A stretch of DNA of 64,000 bases, from positions 353,677 to 417,676 of the forward strand of contig NZ_PVBT01000004.1 in assembly GCF_002980555.1 (NCBI RefSeq), in the 5' to 3' direction. The position numbers and the translations under genes were made by a program. The notes beneath the pieces are model-generated. The model saw nothing but the letters and a program-made list of their open reading frames with translations, ran no database searches and had not been told where the DNA came from. This DNA comes from Phyllobacterium myrsinacearum. GTDB taxonomy: Bacteria > Pseudomonadota > Alphaproteobacteria > Rhizobiales > Rhizobiaceae. Shown piece by piece: positions 1 through 8,134 of this stretch (positions are counted from its first letter, which is position 1; each line of letters begins with the position of its first letter).

Positions 1-785
1 TGCAGACGCTTCAGTTGAACCCCGGGATTGAACATGGCGACGTGAAGGTTGTGTTTGTCCCGGATGAGGAAATTGGCCTCCTGGGAGCCAAGGCACTCGA
101 CGTTAAGTCCCTCAATGCCGATTTTGCCTATACGCTGGATTGCTGTGAGATTGGCGAGATTGTGCACGAGAATTGGAACGCGGGTGAATTCCATATCACC
201 TTCCACGGGCAGACCGCGCACCCGATGTCGGCCAAGGGCAAGCTGCGCAATGCGGTGCTCTTTGCCCAGCAATTCATCGCCATGCTGCCCGCCGGTGAAA
301 GACCGGAATATACGGAAAACCGCGAAGGCTACTATTGGGTCAAATCCATCCAGGGCACGGTTGCCGAAACGCGGACCGTTCTCGACATTCGTGATTTTAC
401 CCAGGCCGGGTTTGACCATCGGCATCGCTTTGTCGATACCCTCGTCGAGAGTTTTAACCAACTCCATGGCGCCCAGACTGTGACGGCGGCATATCAGCCC
501 ATGTATCGCAATGTCGCTGACAGCTTGCAGGGGCCCAATCACTATCCGGTACAGCTGGCGCTGGAGGCGATGCAAGCGATTGGTGTGTCGCCAAAATCCA
601 TCCCGATGCGCGGCGGCTATGACGGCGCAGTGCTGTCGGAAAAGGGCCTGCCTTGCCCCAACCTGTTTTGCGGCGCCCATAATTTTCATTCGATCTACGA
701 GTTTCTGCCTGTGCGTTCGCTTGAAAAGGCCTCCGAGATGGTGGTCGAAATCCTGCAGCGCGCAGCGCGCGCGCCGCAGGATTGA
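1..785 (+). CDS. pepT: Peptidase T (tripeptide aminopeptidase), 5'-truncated by window edge
   Basis: This is the C-terminal two thirds of a cytoplasmic M20-family aminopeptidase that removes N-terminal residues from tripeptides. The frame is open from the first bases, so the start lies outside the window. Visible family residues are the PDEEIG stretch (catalytic and zinc-binding glutamates), the aspartate in YTLDCCEIGE (bridging metal ligand), GQTAHP in the lid/dimerisation domain, and HNFHSIYEFLP near the end, which carries the last metal-binding histidine. The stop is followed 5 bases later by a perfect hairpin and then a convergent gene. Nothing suggests inactivation in the part that is visible. 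Confidence 0.93.
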   Translation, partial: QTLQLNPGIEHGDVKVVFVPDEEIGLLGAKALDVKSLNADFAYTLDCCEIGEIVHENWNAGEFHITFHGQTAHPMSAKGKLRNAVLFAQQFIAMLPAGERPEYTENREGYYWVKSIQGTVAETRTVLDIRDFTQAGFDHRHRFVDTLVESFNQLHGAQTVTAAYQPMYRNVADSLQGPNHYPVQLALEAMQAIGVSPKSIPMRGGYDGAVLSEKGLPCPNLFCGAHNFHSIYEFLPVRSLEKASEMVVEILQRAARAPQD

Positions 786-790
786 CATCA

Positions 791-821
791 GCCAGCAATC
801 CATCGTTGATGGATTGCTGGC
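791..821. terminator. Perfect 14-bp hairpin between convergent genes
   Basis: Arms 791-804 (GCCAGCAATCCATC) and 808-821 are exactly complementary around a 3-base loop. It sits between the pepT stop and the end of the DUF2239 gene on the other strand. There is no T tract on either side, so it may be a bidirectional transcript-end or stabilising hairpin rather than a textbook intrinsic terminator. Confidence 0.6.
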
Positions 822-850
822 CCGCTATTCGCTGGCGCGCATCTTCCCCG

Positions 851-1501
851 CTAAGAGGCGAGTTGTGTTGCCTCGCCGTATGCCAGCTTTATCGCATACT
901 GGCGCACGTCGGTTGGCCATTCGCTGATCCGTTCGACAAAGGCGCTCTGATTACCGGCAAACAAAGCCCGCATCGCCTCTTCGAAGCCGGGCATATTACC
1001 CGCCATCGCCAATGCAAAGTGGTAGGCCGCTTCCCGGGCGGCCCGTGTCCTGCGTTCACTGCCGCCCGTCTTTCTGGCTTCATCGATCAACCGCCTGAGA
1101 GCGACGGATGCACCGCCGCTTTGCGCAGCCAGCCACTCCCAATGCCGCGGCAGTAGGGTGACTTCACGGGCAACGACGCCCAGTTTCGGCCGTCCGCGCC
1201 CACGCGGTACAGGTGCAGCGGGCGGGCTGTCCTCAATATCCCGCGGCGCCTGGCCTGCATTTTGCGAACCGCTATCCTCCTTTGATAACTGCAACAACCG
1301 CGCAATGATGTCGGTCTTTGTCCCGCGCAGATCGAAATCCACGACGCGGCCGGTTGCATCGTCAAAGACGAGGGGCGGTGCAGAGGCGTCCTTTTCTTCG
1401 GAAGCATTCTTTACGGCCAAGGCCACTTCGACCAGGGGGCCAGAGATGAGAAGGCGCATGCCGTCGAAAGCGGTACAGGGTCGGGAAAGATGGTCGGTCA
1501 T
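851..1501 (-). CDS. DUF2239 family protein
   Basis: A 216-residue protein of the DUF2239 family, whose function is unknown. Family features seen are an N-terminal CTAFDGMRLL segment, a FDDATGRVVDFDLRG segment, a proline/arginine-rich linker (PVPRGRGRPK) and the highly conserved VTLLPRHWEWLAAQ stretch, followed by a helical C-terminus. I take the ATG at 1501 because family members begin just before this point; a TTG at 1525 is in frame but overlaps the edge of a palindromic candidate operator and has no ribosome site. The AT-hook-like RGRGRPK stretch may bind nucleic acid, but that is speculation. The gene is divergent from a GIY-YIG gene with two similar palindromes between them. Confidence 0.85.
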   Translation of the reverse strand: MTDHLSRPCTAFDGMRLLISGPLVEVALAVKNASEEKDASAPPLVFDDATGRVVDFDLRGTKTDIIARLLQLSKEDSGSQNAGQAPRDIEDSPPAAPVPRGRGRPKLGVVAREVTLLPRHWEWLAAQSGGASVALRRLIDEARKTGGSERRTRAAREAAYHFALAMAGNMPGFEEAMRALFAGNQSAFVERISEWPTDVRQYAIKLAYGEATQLAS

Positions 1502-1526
1502 TACAAGCACTCGGTTGGTCTTCAAT

Positions 1527-1573
1527 TTATATCCGGGTTATAAGATGAAAAGTCAATATCATCCGGGTAATAA
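1527..1573. promoter_or_regulatory. Two CCGG-centred imperfect palindromes 30 bp apart (candidate operators)
   Basis: TTATATCCGGGTTATAA at 1527-1543 is an imperfect palindrome, and ATCCGGGTAATAA at 1561-1573 repeats its core exactly 30 bases on (the ATCCGGGT words start at 1531 and 1561). Both lie between the divergent DUF2239 and GIY-YIG genes. A spacing close to three helical turns suits binding of one regulator on one face of the DNA. The regulator is not identifiable here. Confidence 0.45.
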
Positions 1574-1640
1574 ATTGACGGAATGCCGATTGGCTGCTAT
1601 GCGGTCCTTGGATTGAAAACGCGTGTGAACGGAATGACGG

Positions 1641-1976
1641 ATGAAGACCGAGGATAAAAAGGCGGCGATAGTGGCCTATAAGGAACGAAAAGCGGTGATC
1701 GGCATTTATGCCGTCCGCTGCCTCGCGTCGGGCAAGATCTGGATTGGCCAGAGCACCAGCCTCGATACGATCCAGAACCGTCTGTGGTTTACCCTTCGCC
1801 TCGGCAATCATCCTTGCCGGGAACTGCAACTGGCTTGGAACAACGGGACATCGGACGATTTCATGTTCGAGGAGCTGGAGCGAATGGACGACGAGGATCT
1901 GGCCTATGTCCGTCAGGCCCGTCTCAAGGAGCGCGTTGCGCATTGGCGTTCTTCGCTTGGCGGCCTGGCTATTTAA
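1641..1976 (+). CDS. GIY-YIG nuclease family small protein
   Basis: A 111-residue single-domain protein. The first strand carries GIY at residues 21-23 and the second strand has WIG at 34-36 in place of YIG, the usual 10-14 residue spacing. An arginine-rich helix (IQNRLWFTLR) follows and an acidic FEELE lies at about residue 74, where the metal-binding glutamate is expected. This indicates a possible nuclease fold without a separate DNA-binding domain, so substrate and activity are unknown. It is divergent from the DUF2239 gene and may share regulation through the paired palindromes upstream. Confidence 0.75.
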   Translation: MKTEDKKAAIVAYKERKAVIGIYAVRCLASGKIWIGQSTSLDTIQNRLWFTLRLGNHPCRELQLAWNNGTSDDFMFEELERMDDEDLAYVRQARLKERVAHWRSSLGGLAI

Positions 1977-2101
1977 CCGGCGGCAGGGCTCGCCGGTATT
2001 GCCAGCCAAACGCTCAAAATCTTGCTGGTCATGCCAGATTGTCACAATGTTTGCGCGCGCACATGGGTGGAACCCTCAACGTTCCCCATGTGAGATTTTG
2101 A

Positions 2102-2695
2102 ATGGCCCAAACAGATATTCTCCGCTTCTTCAGCGCCTGGCTGCGCGCACCTTTGCGTGTCGCGTCGGTGACACCGTCCAGCAACCATCTGTCGGCTTTG
2201 ATGACAGAACATATATCGCCGTCTCATGGTCCTGTTCTTGAACTTGGCCCCGGGACAGGTGTGTTCACATCGGCCCTGCTGAAACGCGGGATTGCGCAGC
2301 GCGACATCACGCTGATTGAGTATGGCGCAGAGTTCGTACCCCTTCTCAAGTTAAGGTTCCCCGACACCAAACTCTACCAGATGGATGCGCGGCATATCGG
2401 GGAGCGCGGTCTCTTAGAAGACGCGGTTTTCGGCAATGTCATCAGCGGGTTGCCGCTTCTGTCGATGAAACCCGCCGTCGTGCTGGCGATCCTTGCAGGA
2501 TGTTTTTCCCGGTTGCGCCGGGACGGCGGATTTTACCAGTTCACCTACGGCCCCAAATGCCCGGTATCACCGCTGCTTCTGCGCAAGCTCGATCTCAAGG
2601 CGGAGAAGACCGGCTGGACGTTTCGCAATTTTCCGCCGGCTTCGGTCTACCGCATCACCCGCCATCAGGTTCCCACACTCGGAAATGCGCGCTGA
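2102..2695 (+). CDS. PmtA-like class I SAM-dependent methyltransferase
   Basis: A 197-residue protein with SAM-binding motif I VLELGPGTG at residues 45-53 preceded by a FxxWLRAPLRVASVTPSS segment typical of the rhizobial phospholipid N-methyltransferase PmtA, which makes phosphatidylcholine precursors from phosphatidylethanolamine at the inner membrane. Further landmarks are a motif II acidic end (LIEYG) and a post-motif NVISGLPLLSM. The KsgA-like fold makes rRNA methylation another formal possibility, but length and N-terminus favour PmtA. Its stop overlaps the start of the next gene (TGATG), so it is translationally coupled to a DedA membrane protein, which fits a lipid-related job. Confidence 0.7.
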   Translation: MAQTDILRFFSAWLRAPLRVASVTPSSNHLSALMTEHISPSHGPVLELGPGTGVFTSALLKRGIAQRDITLIEYGAEFVPLLKLRFPDTKLYQMDARHIGERGLLEDAVFGNVISGLPLLSMKPAVVLAILAGCFSRLRRDGGFYQFTYGPKCPVSPLLLRKLDLKAEKTGWTFRNFPPASVYRITRHQVPTLGNAR

Positions 2696-3285
2696 TGGAT
2701 TCTCCGCTTTACGCATCGCTGCTGGACATGGGATTGCTTGGCATTGTTGTCCTTGCCTTCGCGGAAAAGCTGATCCCGGTTCTTCCGTCTTATCTCATGC
2801 TGGTGTTTCTCGGTGCAACTTATGTGTCGGATGTCCCGGATCTGATTGTTCTCGTGCTCGCCACTGTGTGCGGGTCTACGCTGGGTGCCCTGTTCTGGTA
2901 TGGTGTTGGCCGGTTGGCGGGAAAGGAACGCACGGATGCGCTTGTCGCCCGTTTCGGCCGCTATATTTTCCTGCCCGTTACCCGGTACCGCGCCATGGCC
3001 AATGCCTATGAGACAAACCAGTTCTGGGTTACGCTCGTCGCCCAGACCATTCCCACTATCCGGATATTCCTGGCAATGCCAGCCGGTGTCTTGCGATTGA
3101 AACTGCAAGGCTTTCTGCCGGCAACCATTCTCGGCATCTTTGTCTGGAACGCGCCTTTGGTCGGTCTCGGCTTCCTGTTGCGTCAGTCGGAACGTGATCC
3201 GCTGCAGATGGGAGTAGCTGTTGTTGGCGCTATTCTTCTGGGTGAACTGGCCGTTGGATTGATCTTTCGCCGCGTGCGTGGATGA
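2695..3285 (+). CDS. DedA/VTT-domain membrane protein
   Basis: A 196-residue protein with about five hydrophobic segments. The start is the ATG that overlaps the preceding stop by one base. The DedA (SNARE-associated/VTT) signature is visible as FAEKLIPVLPSYLMLVFLG near residues 21-39, a glycine-rich segment GSTLGALFWYGVGRL, and QTIPTIRIFLAMPAG with the conserved arginine. The family includes proteins that help recycle undecaprenyl phosphate or phosphatidylethanolamine across the inner membrane and affect membrane potential and drug tolerance. Coupling to a PmtA-like gene supports a phospholipid role. Substrate cannot be deduced. Confidence 0.8.
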   Translation: MDSPLYASLLDMGLLGIVVLAFAEKLIPVLPSYLMLVFLGATYVSDVPDLIVLVLATVCGSTLGALFWYGVGRLAGKERTDALVARFGRYIFLPVTRYRAMANAYETNQFWVTLVAQTIPTIRIFLAMPAGVLRLKLQGFLPATILGIFVWNAPLVGLGFLLRQSERDPLQMGVAVVGAILLGELAVGLIFRRVRG

Positions 3286-3348
3286 GTGGCTCCTTCCGCA
3301 TGCAAGGGCATGGCGATAAAGTCGGGTGAATCTGGGGCGGAGTGGTGG

Positions 3349-4023
3349 ATGCGCATATTGTTGGTCGAGGACGAACCGCAGCTGGTCGCGGCGCTGAGAG
3401 CGGCGTTCGCGCGCCACAATCTGGTTATGGACCATGTTGGCAGTCTCTTTGATGCCGAGCTTATTCTCAATGACGGAGTCTACGACGCGCTGCTGCTCGA
3501 TCGCCAACTTCCGGATGGTGATGGGTTGAGCCTCATTCCAAAGTTGCGCAGCAATGGCCTTACCTTGCCGATTATTGTGCTGACGGCGAAGGGACGGGTA
3601 CCAGAGCGTATCAGCGGCCTTGAGACCGGTGCGGACGATTATATGGCCAAGCCATTCGATTTCGATGAGCTTCTGGCCCGGTTGCGGGCGGTTCTGCGCC
3701 GTCCGGGGCTGGCGCAGTCGCAAATCATCACCATCGGGCGATTGAGCTTCGACATGGCCTATCGCGATGTTCTGGTCGGCAATTGCCGGCTCGAGATGCC
3801 GCGGCGTGAAATGCTGGTGCTTGAAAGCCTGGTGCGCCGCGTCGGCCGCATGGTTCCGCGGCCCGCGCTGATGGAAGCTGTCTTCGGCTTTGACGATGAG
3901 ATTCAGTCGAACGCCCTCGATTCCCATGTCTCAAGACTTCGCCGCAAACTGGCCGATGCGAAGGCGGGGGTTGTGATCAATGTCATTCGCGGCGTGGGTT
4001 ATCTCCTGCGCGAAGAATCATGA
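3349..4023 (+). CDS. OmpR/PhoB-type response regulator
   Basis: A 224-residue regulator starting MRILLVEDEP. I chose this ATG because GGGGCGGAG lies just upstream and the receiver domain begins directly; an in-frame extension to 3286 would add an unstructured leader. The receiver has the acidic pair at residues 8-9, phospho-acceptor Asp51 (LLLDRQLPDG) and the lysine in AKPFDFDELL. The C-terminal winged helix (about residues 125-222) includes the SNALDSHVSRLRRKL recognition helix and the terminal RGVGYLL hairpin. It overlaps the kinase gene by ATGA. Its regulon is unknown; the neighbours suggest an envelope stress or lipid signal. Confidence 0.9.
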   Translation: MRILLVEDEPQLVAALRAAFARHNLVMDHVGSLFDAELILNDGVYDALLLDRQLPDGDGLSLIPKLRSNGLTLPIIVLTAKGRVPERISGLETGADDYMAKPFDFDELLARLRAVLRRPGLAQSQIITIGRLSFDMAYRDVLVGNCRLEMPRREMLVLESLVRRVGRMVPRPALMEAVFGFDDEIQSNALDSHVSRLRRKLADAKAGVVINVIRGVGYLLREES

Positions 4024-5387
4024 CGGAGCAGCCCCCGCAATCCCTCAGGCGGCGATTGTTCTGGCGGCTGCTGGCGGTTCAGTCCGTTGTGCTTATCCTC
4101 GTCATCGCGGTGCTTTTCGGTTCCGGGCAGTTGTTCGACTTCCGATCGACGGAAAATACCGTTGAAATTCTCGAAGCGGGCATTGGAAGAGACCCGCAGG
4201 GTGGTTTGATGCTGAAGGATACGGATGCAATAAGGGCGCTGCGAAAAGATGTACCGGACCTTTGGTACACCATTCGGGATGGACAGGGGCGTCAGCTGAC
4301 GGAAGGCGATATCCCGGAGGAATATGCCGGCATAGGAAATGCCCTTGACCGGATCGGTCAGGCGCGTTTCGGATGGAACATTGGTGACCGGGAAAGGCCT
4401 ACGGCCAGAATGCGCTGGGTCGAAACCGAAGCTGGCCGCGTGCAGATACTGACGGGATCGTCGGCGCTTGCACCATTCTTCCTGGTGTTTCTGGGAATTT
4501 CCCTGATCCTGCTGAAACTTGTCGTTCCGATACTCGGCATCATCGCGCTCGGCGCGTTCGTGGCAACGCCCCTTGTCGTGCGGCGATCGCTGCGGGGATT
4601 GGAACAGGCTGCCGCGCAAGCGGATTCAATCGACATTGAAAAACGCGGGGTTCGATTGACGTCGGCCGGCATGCCCTCGGAGGTCACGCCCTTCGTGCGC
4701 GCCGTCAATGGAGCGCTGGGCCGTCTGGACGAAGGCTATGACCGTCAGGAACGTTTTCTCGCCGATGCGGCCCACGAACTGCGCACGCCCATAGCGATCC
4801 TGAAGACAAGGGTCGCTTCGCTGCCGCAGGGCATGACCAAAGCGCTTTTGGCGGAGGATACGGCAAGGCTGGCGGTTCTGGCGGAACAAATGCTTGACCT
4901 GCAGCGATTGAAGCAGGACGCGCGCCATTTCATCGATGTTGATCTCATCCAGCTCGCGCAGCGTGTCGTTCTCGATATGGGTCCGTTGGCATTCACCGCT
5001 GGGTATGAAGTCCGTTTCGAAACAGCCGCCGCCAACGCGGTCGTGACGGGCGATCCCGTTGCCTTGGAAAGAGTGGTGACCAATCTCGTGCAGAATGCCG
5101 TCGATCATGGCGGCCGCGCAGGTACCATTTCGGTGATTGTCGGACGGAACTGGATTGAAGTTGCCGATGAAGGGCAGGGCGTCCCCGCGGAGCTGCGGGA
5201 GCGGGTTTTCGAGCCGTTTTTCAAGCGGCATCACGGCACGAAAGGCTCCGGGCTTGGCCTCAAGCTGGTCCAGGAGATCATTAACCTGCATGGCGGAACG
5301 ATCGCCGTGGTGCCGAGATCGCTGGGCGCCTGCTTTCGCGTCGAATTTATCCCGTCCATGCCGGAGTCCGGCCAGCCAGCAAAATGA
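4020..5387 (+). CDS. Membrane sensor histidine kinase
   Basis: A 455-residue partner of the preceding regulator, coupled by ATGA overlap. A first membrane helix lies near residues 18-38 and a second near 153-187, enclosing a periplasmic domain of about 115 residues, followed by a HAMP-like linker. The dimerisation helix carries the autophosphorylated His252 in ADAAHELRTPIA. The ATPase domain shows the N box (LVQNAVDHG), G1 box (VADEGQGVP) and G2 box (GSGLGLKLV). This is a complete kinase. The sensory domain has no recognisable named fold, so the signal is unknown. Confidence 0.9.
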   Translation: MTEQPPQSLRRRLFWRLLAVQSVVLILVIAVLFGSGQLFDFRSTENTVEILEAGIGRDPQGGLMLKDTDAIRALRKDVPDLWYTIRDGQGRQLTEGDIPEEYAGIGNALDRIGQARFGWNIGDRERPTARMRWVETEAGRVQILTGSSALAPFFLVFLGISLILLKLVVPILGIIALGAFVATPLVVRRSLRGLEQAAAQADSIDIEKRGVRLTSAGMPSEVTPFVRAVNGALGRLDEGYDRQERFLADAAHELRTPIAILKTRVASLPQGMTKALLAEDTARLAVLAEQMLDLQRLKQDARHFIDVDLIQLAQRVVLDMGPLAFTAGYEVRFETAAANAVVTGDPVALERVVTNLVQNAVDHGGRAGTISVIVGRNWIEVADEGQGVPAELRERVFEPFFKRHHGTKGSGLGLKLVQEIINLHGGTIAVVPRSLGACFRVEFIPSMPESGQPAK

Positions 5388-5522
5388 CTGGCGCGAGACT
5401 GCGCTTTTCCCGCATCTCTCCACAATAGATTGCGTGCAGGAGCGCAACCGTAATTTCGTTGCAATGAAAGGCGATTATCAGAGCAATTCAAGCACAATAC
5501 AATGCGGAGAACGGAATTACGC

Positions 5523-5822
5523 ATGGACGGTACTACCGAGCCACTATTCATGGCACTTCTGCCGCTCATCGTCGGTGTGGCTGCTGTCCTCATTGGCATT
5601 GCAGCCATGGCAGGCAGTTGCCGGTTTAACGTGAGCACGGAGCGTTCGGCCCTCATCGCTCTTCTGGCATTGTTCGTTCTGTTTGCTGTTTTCTATTCAT
5701 TGGTCGGCCCACAGATGTCTGTCATCGTCGTGCTTGGTGTCGTGGGGCTGGGTTTTGTGGCGGCGCTGGTCATCAAGCGCGTCTGCGGCGAATCCAAGAG
5801 GCACATGACCGAAGGGATATGA
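5523..5822 (+). CDS. Small hypothetical membrane protein
   Basis: About 99 residues with three predicted membrane helices (roughly residues 10-32, 41-62 and 67-87) and a short basic tail. I prefer the ATG at 5523 (MDGTTEP), which has GGAG 15 bases upstream; an in-frame ATG at 5502 lacks a ribosome site. I do not recognise a family. It stands alone between the two-component pair and the sigma factor operon on the same strand, so it could be a small target or modulator of either, which is inference only. Confidence 0.5.
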   Translation: MDGTTEPLFMALLPLIVGVAAVLIGIAAMAGSCRFNVSTERSALIALLALFVLFAVFYSLVGPQMSVIVVLGVVGLGFVAALVIKRVCGESKRHMTEGI

Positions 5823-5927
5823 CGTCTCGCCTGTGATGCGCCATTCCTGGCCGGACCGTATCCCGGCTTCGTTCGTACCGGCCCAAACAGGTCATCCCTG
5901 TGCTACAATAAATAATTCCGCGCAGCG

Positions 5928-5954
5928 GGAATAAAACCGCATGGGCTGCGTATA
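5928..5954 (+). promoter_or_regulatory. Candidate ECF-type autoregulatory promoter
   Basis: GGAAT at 5928-5932, a 16-base spacer and CGTATA at 5949-5954 resemble the GGAAC-N16-CGTT pattern used by ECF sigma factors. It lies directly before the sigma gene; a start site 6-7 bases on would fall at the ATG at 5961, giving a leaderless or nearly leaderless mRNA. The match is partial. Confidence 0.3.
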
Positions 5955-5960
5955 CACCAT

Positions 5961-6506
5961 ATGAAACCGCCGAAACCACGTTTTGATGTTGTTGGACAGC
6001 TTGGCTCTCTTCGCCGTTACGCCCGATCGCTGACCCGGAACGATGCCGACGCCGAGGACCTTGTCCAGGATACGCTTCTGCGCGCCTATGAACGGCGCAG
6101 CGGGTTTCGCCATGGCAACACGCTTCGGGGCTGGCTGCTGTCGATCCTCCACAACCGGTTCATCGACGTCAAGCGGTCGAGCGCCGTGGAGACCCGGACG
6201 CTGGAAGCCGCCTATTCCCTTGCCGATACGGCCATTGACGCCCCACAGGAACATTCCGTCCGGCTTGGCCAGGTGAAGGACGCATTCTTCGCTCTTCCCG
6301 AAGAGCAGAGGTCGGCGCTTCATCTGGTTGCGATCGAAGGCCTCTCCTATGAAGAAGCGGCGAGCACATTGAACATCCCGGTCGGTACCCTGATGTCGCG
6401 GATCAGCCGGGCCCGTACGGCCCTTCGTTCCCACGAAAGCGACCGGCAATCGGGGAAGGCTGGTCATTTGAAAATTGTAGGAGGTCGCGATGACCGAAAC
6501 GATTGA
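5961..6506 (+). CDS. ECF-subfamily RNA polymerase sigma factor
   Basis: A 181-residue sigma-70 family protein with only regions 2 and 4. Region 2 includes RNDADAEDLVQDTLLRAYE (-10 recognition and core binding) and region 2.4 WLLSILHNRFIDVKR; region 4 includes LPEEQRSALHLVAIEGLSYEEAA and the helix-turn-helix VGTLMSRISRARTAL that reads the -35 element. The last 17 bases overlap the anti-sigma gene downstream, the usual paired arrangement. A weak ECF-like promoter lies directly upstream, suggesting self-activation. The inducing stress is not visible in the sequence. Confidence 0.92.
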   Translation: MKPPKPRFDVVGQLGSLRRYARSLTRNDADAEDLVQDTLLRAYERRSGFRHGNTLRGWLLSILHNRFIDVKRSSAVETRTLEAAYSLADTAIDAPQEHSVRLGQVKDAFFALPEEQRSALHLVAIEGLSYEEAASTLNIPVGTLMSRISRARTALRSHESDRQSGKAGHLKIVGGRDDRND

Positions 6507-7263
6507 TCCCGTCGTCGAAGCGGATCTCGACGCCTATATAGATGACCAGCTCGACGCTCTTCGCCGGATTGAGGTTGCGCGCCACCTGTCGCAGCATCCG
6601 GAACAGGCGGCCCGCGTCATGTCCGATCTGCAGTCGCGCGACGAGCTTCGTCTTGCGTTGGCGCAGGGGCATACGGCGGGTTCTCCCCAAACCTCCGAAC
6701 TCGCGCACCGGCTTGAACGAGGTCTCGCACGCGACCGGCTGTTTGGCAGTTTGCAGCGCATCGCGGCGGTCGGAGTGCTGTTGGCCCTGGGCTGGATGGC
6801 CCATGCGGGCTTCGGCCCTTTGACGGTCTCCAAAGTTGTGGCTGCAACGCCGCCGCCAGCCTATGTTTCCGATGCCATCATGGCACACAAGACCTCATCG
6901 CTTCGTGCCGAAATGGTATCGCAGCCGGAAACCCGCAGCTACGACCCTGCGGAGATACGCGCATCCACCGGAATTGTCATTCCGGCAATGCCCGAGAAGT
7001 GGACGGTGCGTGACGTTCAACTGTTTCCGTCCAATTTTGGACCGAGTGTTGAAATGGAAGTCGGGTCCGACAGCCTTGGGCCGGTTTCACTCTTTGCTGT
7101 GCGTCCCGGCACCTTCGATGTTGTCAAACCGCGCGCTGTCCGCGTGAACGGCACGTCCGCTGCCTATTTTCAAATTGGCGATGTTGCCTATGCGCTCGTT
7201 TCGGATGCTGCGACGGCAGATCTGGAAAAGGCTGCGGCGGGCCTTGCCAAAACCCTTTACTGA
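6490..7263 (+). CDS. Membrane-anchored anti-sigma factor
   Basis: A 257-residue protein overlapping the sigma gene. The first 80 residues are acidic and helical (EADLDAYIDDQLDALRR), as in cytoplasmic anti-sigma domains, but lack the zinc-binding HxxxCxxC motif, so redox sensing through a ZAS site is unlikely. One membrane helix lies near residues 88-107, followed by a periplasmic domain of about 145 residues with no fold I recognise. The expected role is to hold the ECF sigma at the membrane and release it on an envelope signal. Confidence 0.82.
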   Translation: MTETIDPVVEADLDAYIDDQLDALRRIEVARHLSQHPEQAARVMSDLQSRDELRLALAQGHTAGSPQTSELAHRLERGLARDRLFGSLQRIAAVGVLLALGWMAHAGFGPLTVSKVVAATPPPAYVSDAIMAHKTSSLRAEMVSQPETRSYDPAEIRASTGIVIPAMPEKWTVRDVQLFPSNFGPSVEMEVGSDSLGPVSLFAVRPGTFDVVKPRAVRVNGTSAAYFQIGDVAYALVSDAATADLEKAAAGLAKTLY

Positions 7264-7290
7264 TCCAACGAACCGAAAGGAACCGAGTTT

Positions 7291-8010
7291 ATGAATACAC
7301 CTCTCCGCTATGGGATGGACACGGCACGCGGCCAGTCATCCGCGGTCTTTGACGAAGGCCTGCGCCAGCATATGCTGCGCATCTACAACTACATGGGCCT
7401 TGGTCTGGTTGTGACCGGTCTTGTAGCCTTTGTCGTCGCGTCTACCCCGGCTCTCTACGTGCCGATCTTTTCGACGCCATTGAAATGGGTCGTGATGCTG
7501 GCTCCGCTGGCCTTCGTCATGTTTTTCTCGTTCAAGATGCAGTCCATGTCCGCATCCTCGGCACAGGCCATGTTCTGGGCCTTCTGCGCGGTCATGGGCC
7601 TGTCCCTGGCATCCGTATTCCTTGTTTTCACCGGAACCAGCATCGCCCGCACATTCTTCATCGCGGCAACGATGTTTGGCGCAACCAGCCTGTACGGATA
7701 CACGACGAAGCGTGATCTTTCGCAGTTCAGCTCCTTCCTGATGATGGGCCTGATCGGCGTGGTCATCGCGAGCCTGGTCAACCTTTTCCTCGGCTCGTCG
7801 ATGCTGCAGTTCATCGTATCGGTGGCCGGCGTTCTCGTGTTCATCGGGCTGACCGCCTGGGATACCCAGTCGATCAAGGAACAGTATGCCGAGAGCTATG
7901 ATTCGGAATCGCAGCAGAAGCTGGCGGTCTTCGGCGCTTTCTCGCTTTACCTGAATTTCGTCAACATCTTCCAGCTGCTGCTCAGCCTGACGGGTCAGCG
8001 CCAGGAATAG
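7291..8010 (+). CDS. Bax inhibitor-1/YccA family membrane protein
   Basis: A 239-residue protein with seven membrane helices and the family pattern: an N-terminal VFDEGLRQHMLRIYNYMGLG, a central GATSLYGYTTKRDLSQF loop and a C-terminal AWDTQSIKEQY followed by FSLYLNFVNIFQLLL. The family forms pH-gated calcium-leak channels or modulates FtsH in bacteria. It follows the anti-sigma gene by 27 bases with an AAGGAACCGAG ribosome site and is followed by a strong terminator, so it is the last gene of the sigma operon and possibly one of its main outputs. Confidence 0.93.
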   Translation: MNTPLRYGMDTARGQSSAVFDEGLRQHMLRIYNYMGLGLVVTGLVAFVVASTPALYVPIFSTPLKWVVMLAPLAFVMFFSFKMQSMSASSAQAMFWAFCAVMGLSLASVFLVFTGTSIARTFFIAATMFGATSLYGYTTKRDLSQFSSFLMMGLIGVVIASLVNLFLGSSMLQFIVSVAGVLVFIGLTAWDTQSIKEQYAESYDSESQQKLAVFGAFSLYLNFVNIFQLLLSLTGQRQE

Positions 8011-8043
8011 CCGAACCGGAACGAACCGCCGGCAATGCATTCG

Positions 8044-8075
8044 AACCCGTGCTGAAGAACGCAGCACGGGTTTTT
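8044..8075 (+). terminator. Intrinsic terminator of the sigma/Bax-inhibitor operon
   Basis: AACCCGTGCT at 8044-8053 pairs with AGCACGGGTT at 8063-8072 around a 9-base loop and runs into a T tract to 8075. It is 33 bases after the Bax-inhibitor gene stop. Confidence 0.88.
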
Positions 8076-8134
8076 AATGTCAGCCTTCCCTGGCAGCGAT
8101 CAGATGGGGCTCAGAAGATCGGCATCGGTGGATG

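Noticed and set aside
2665-3927. A 420-codon minus-strand frame over DedA and the response regulator
   Set aside because: Low-complexity Gln/His/Arg-rich translation without a family, opposite two clear genes.
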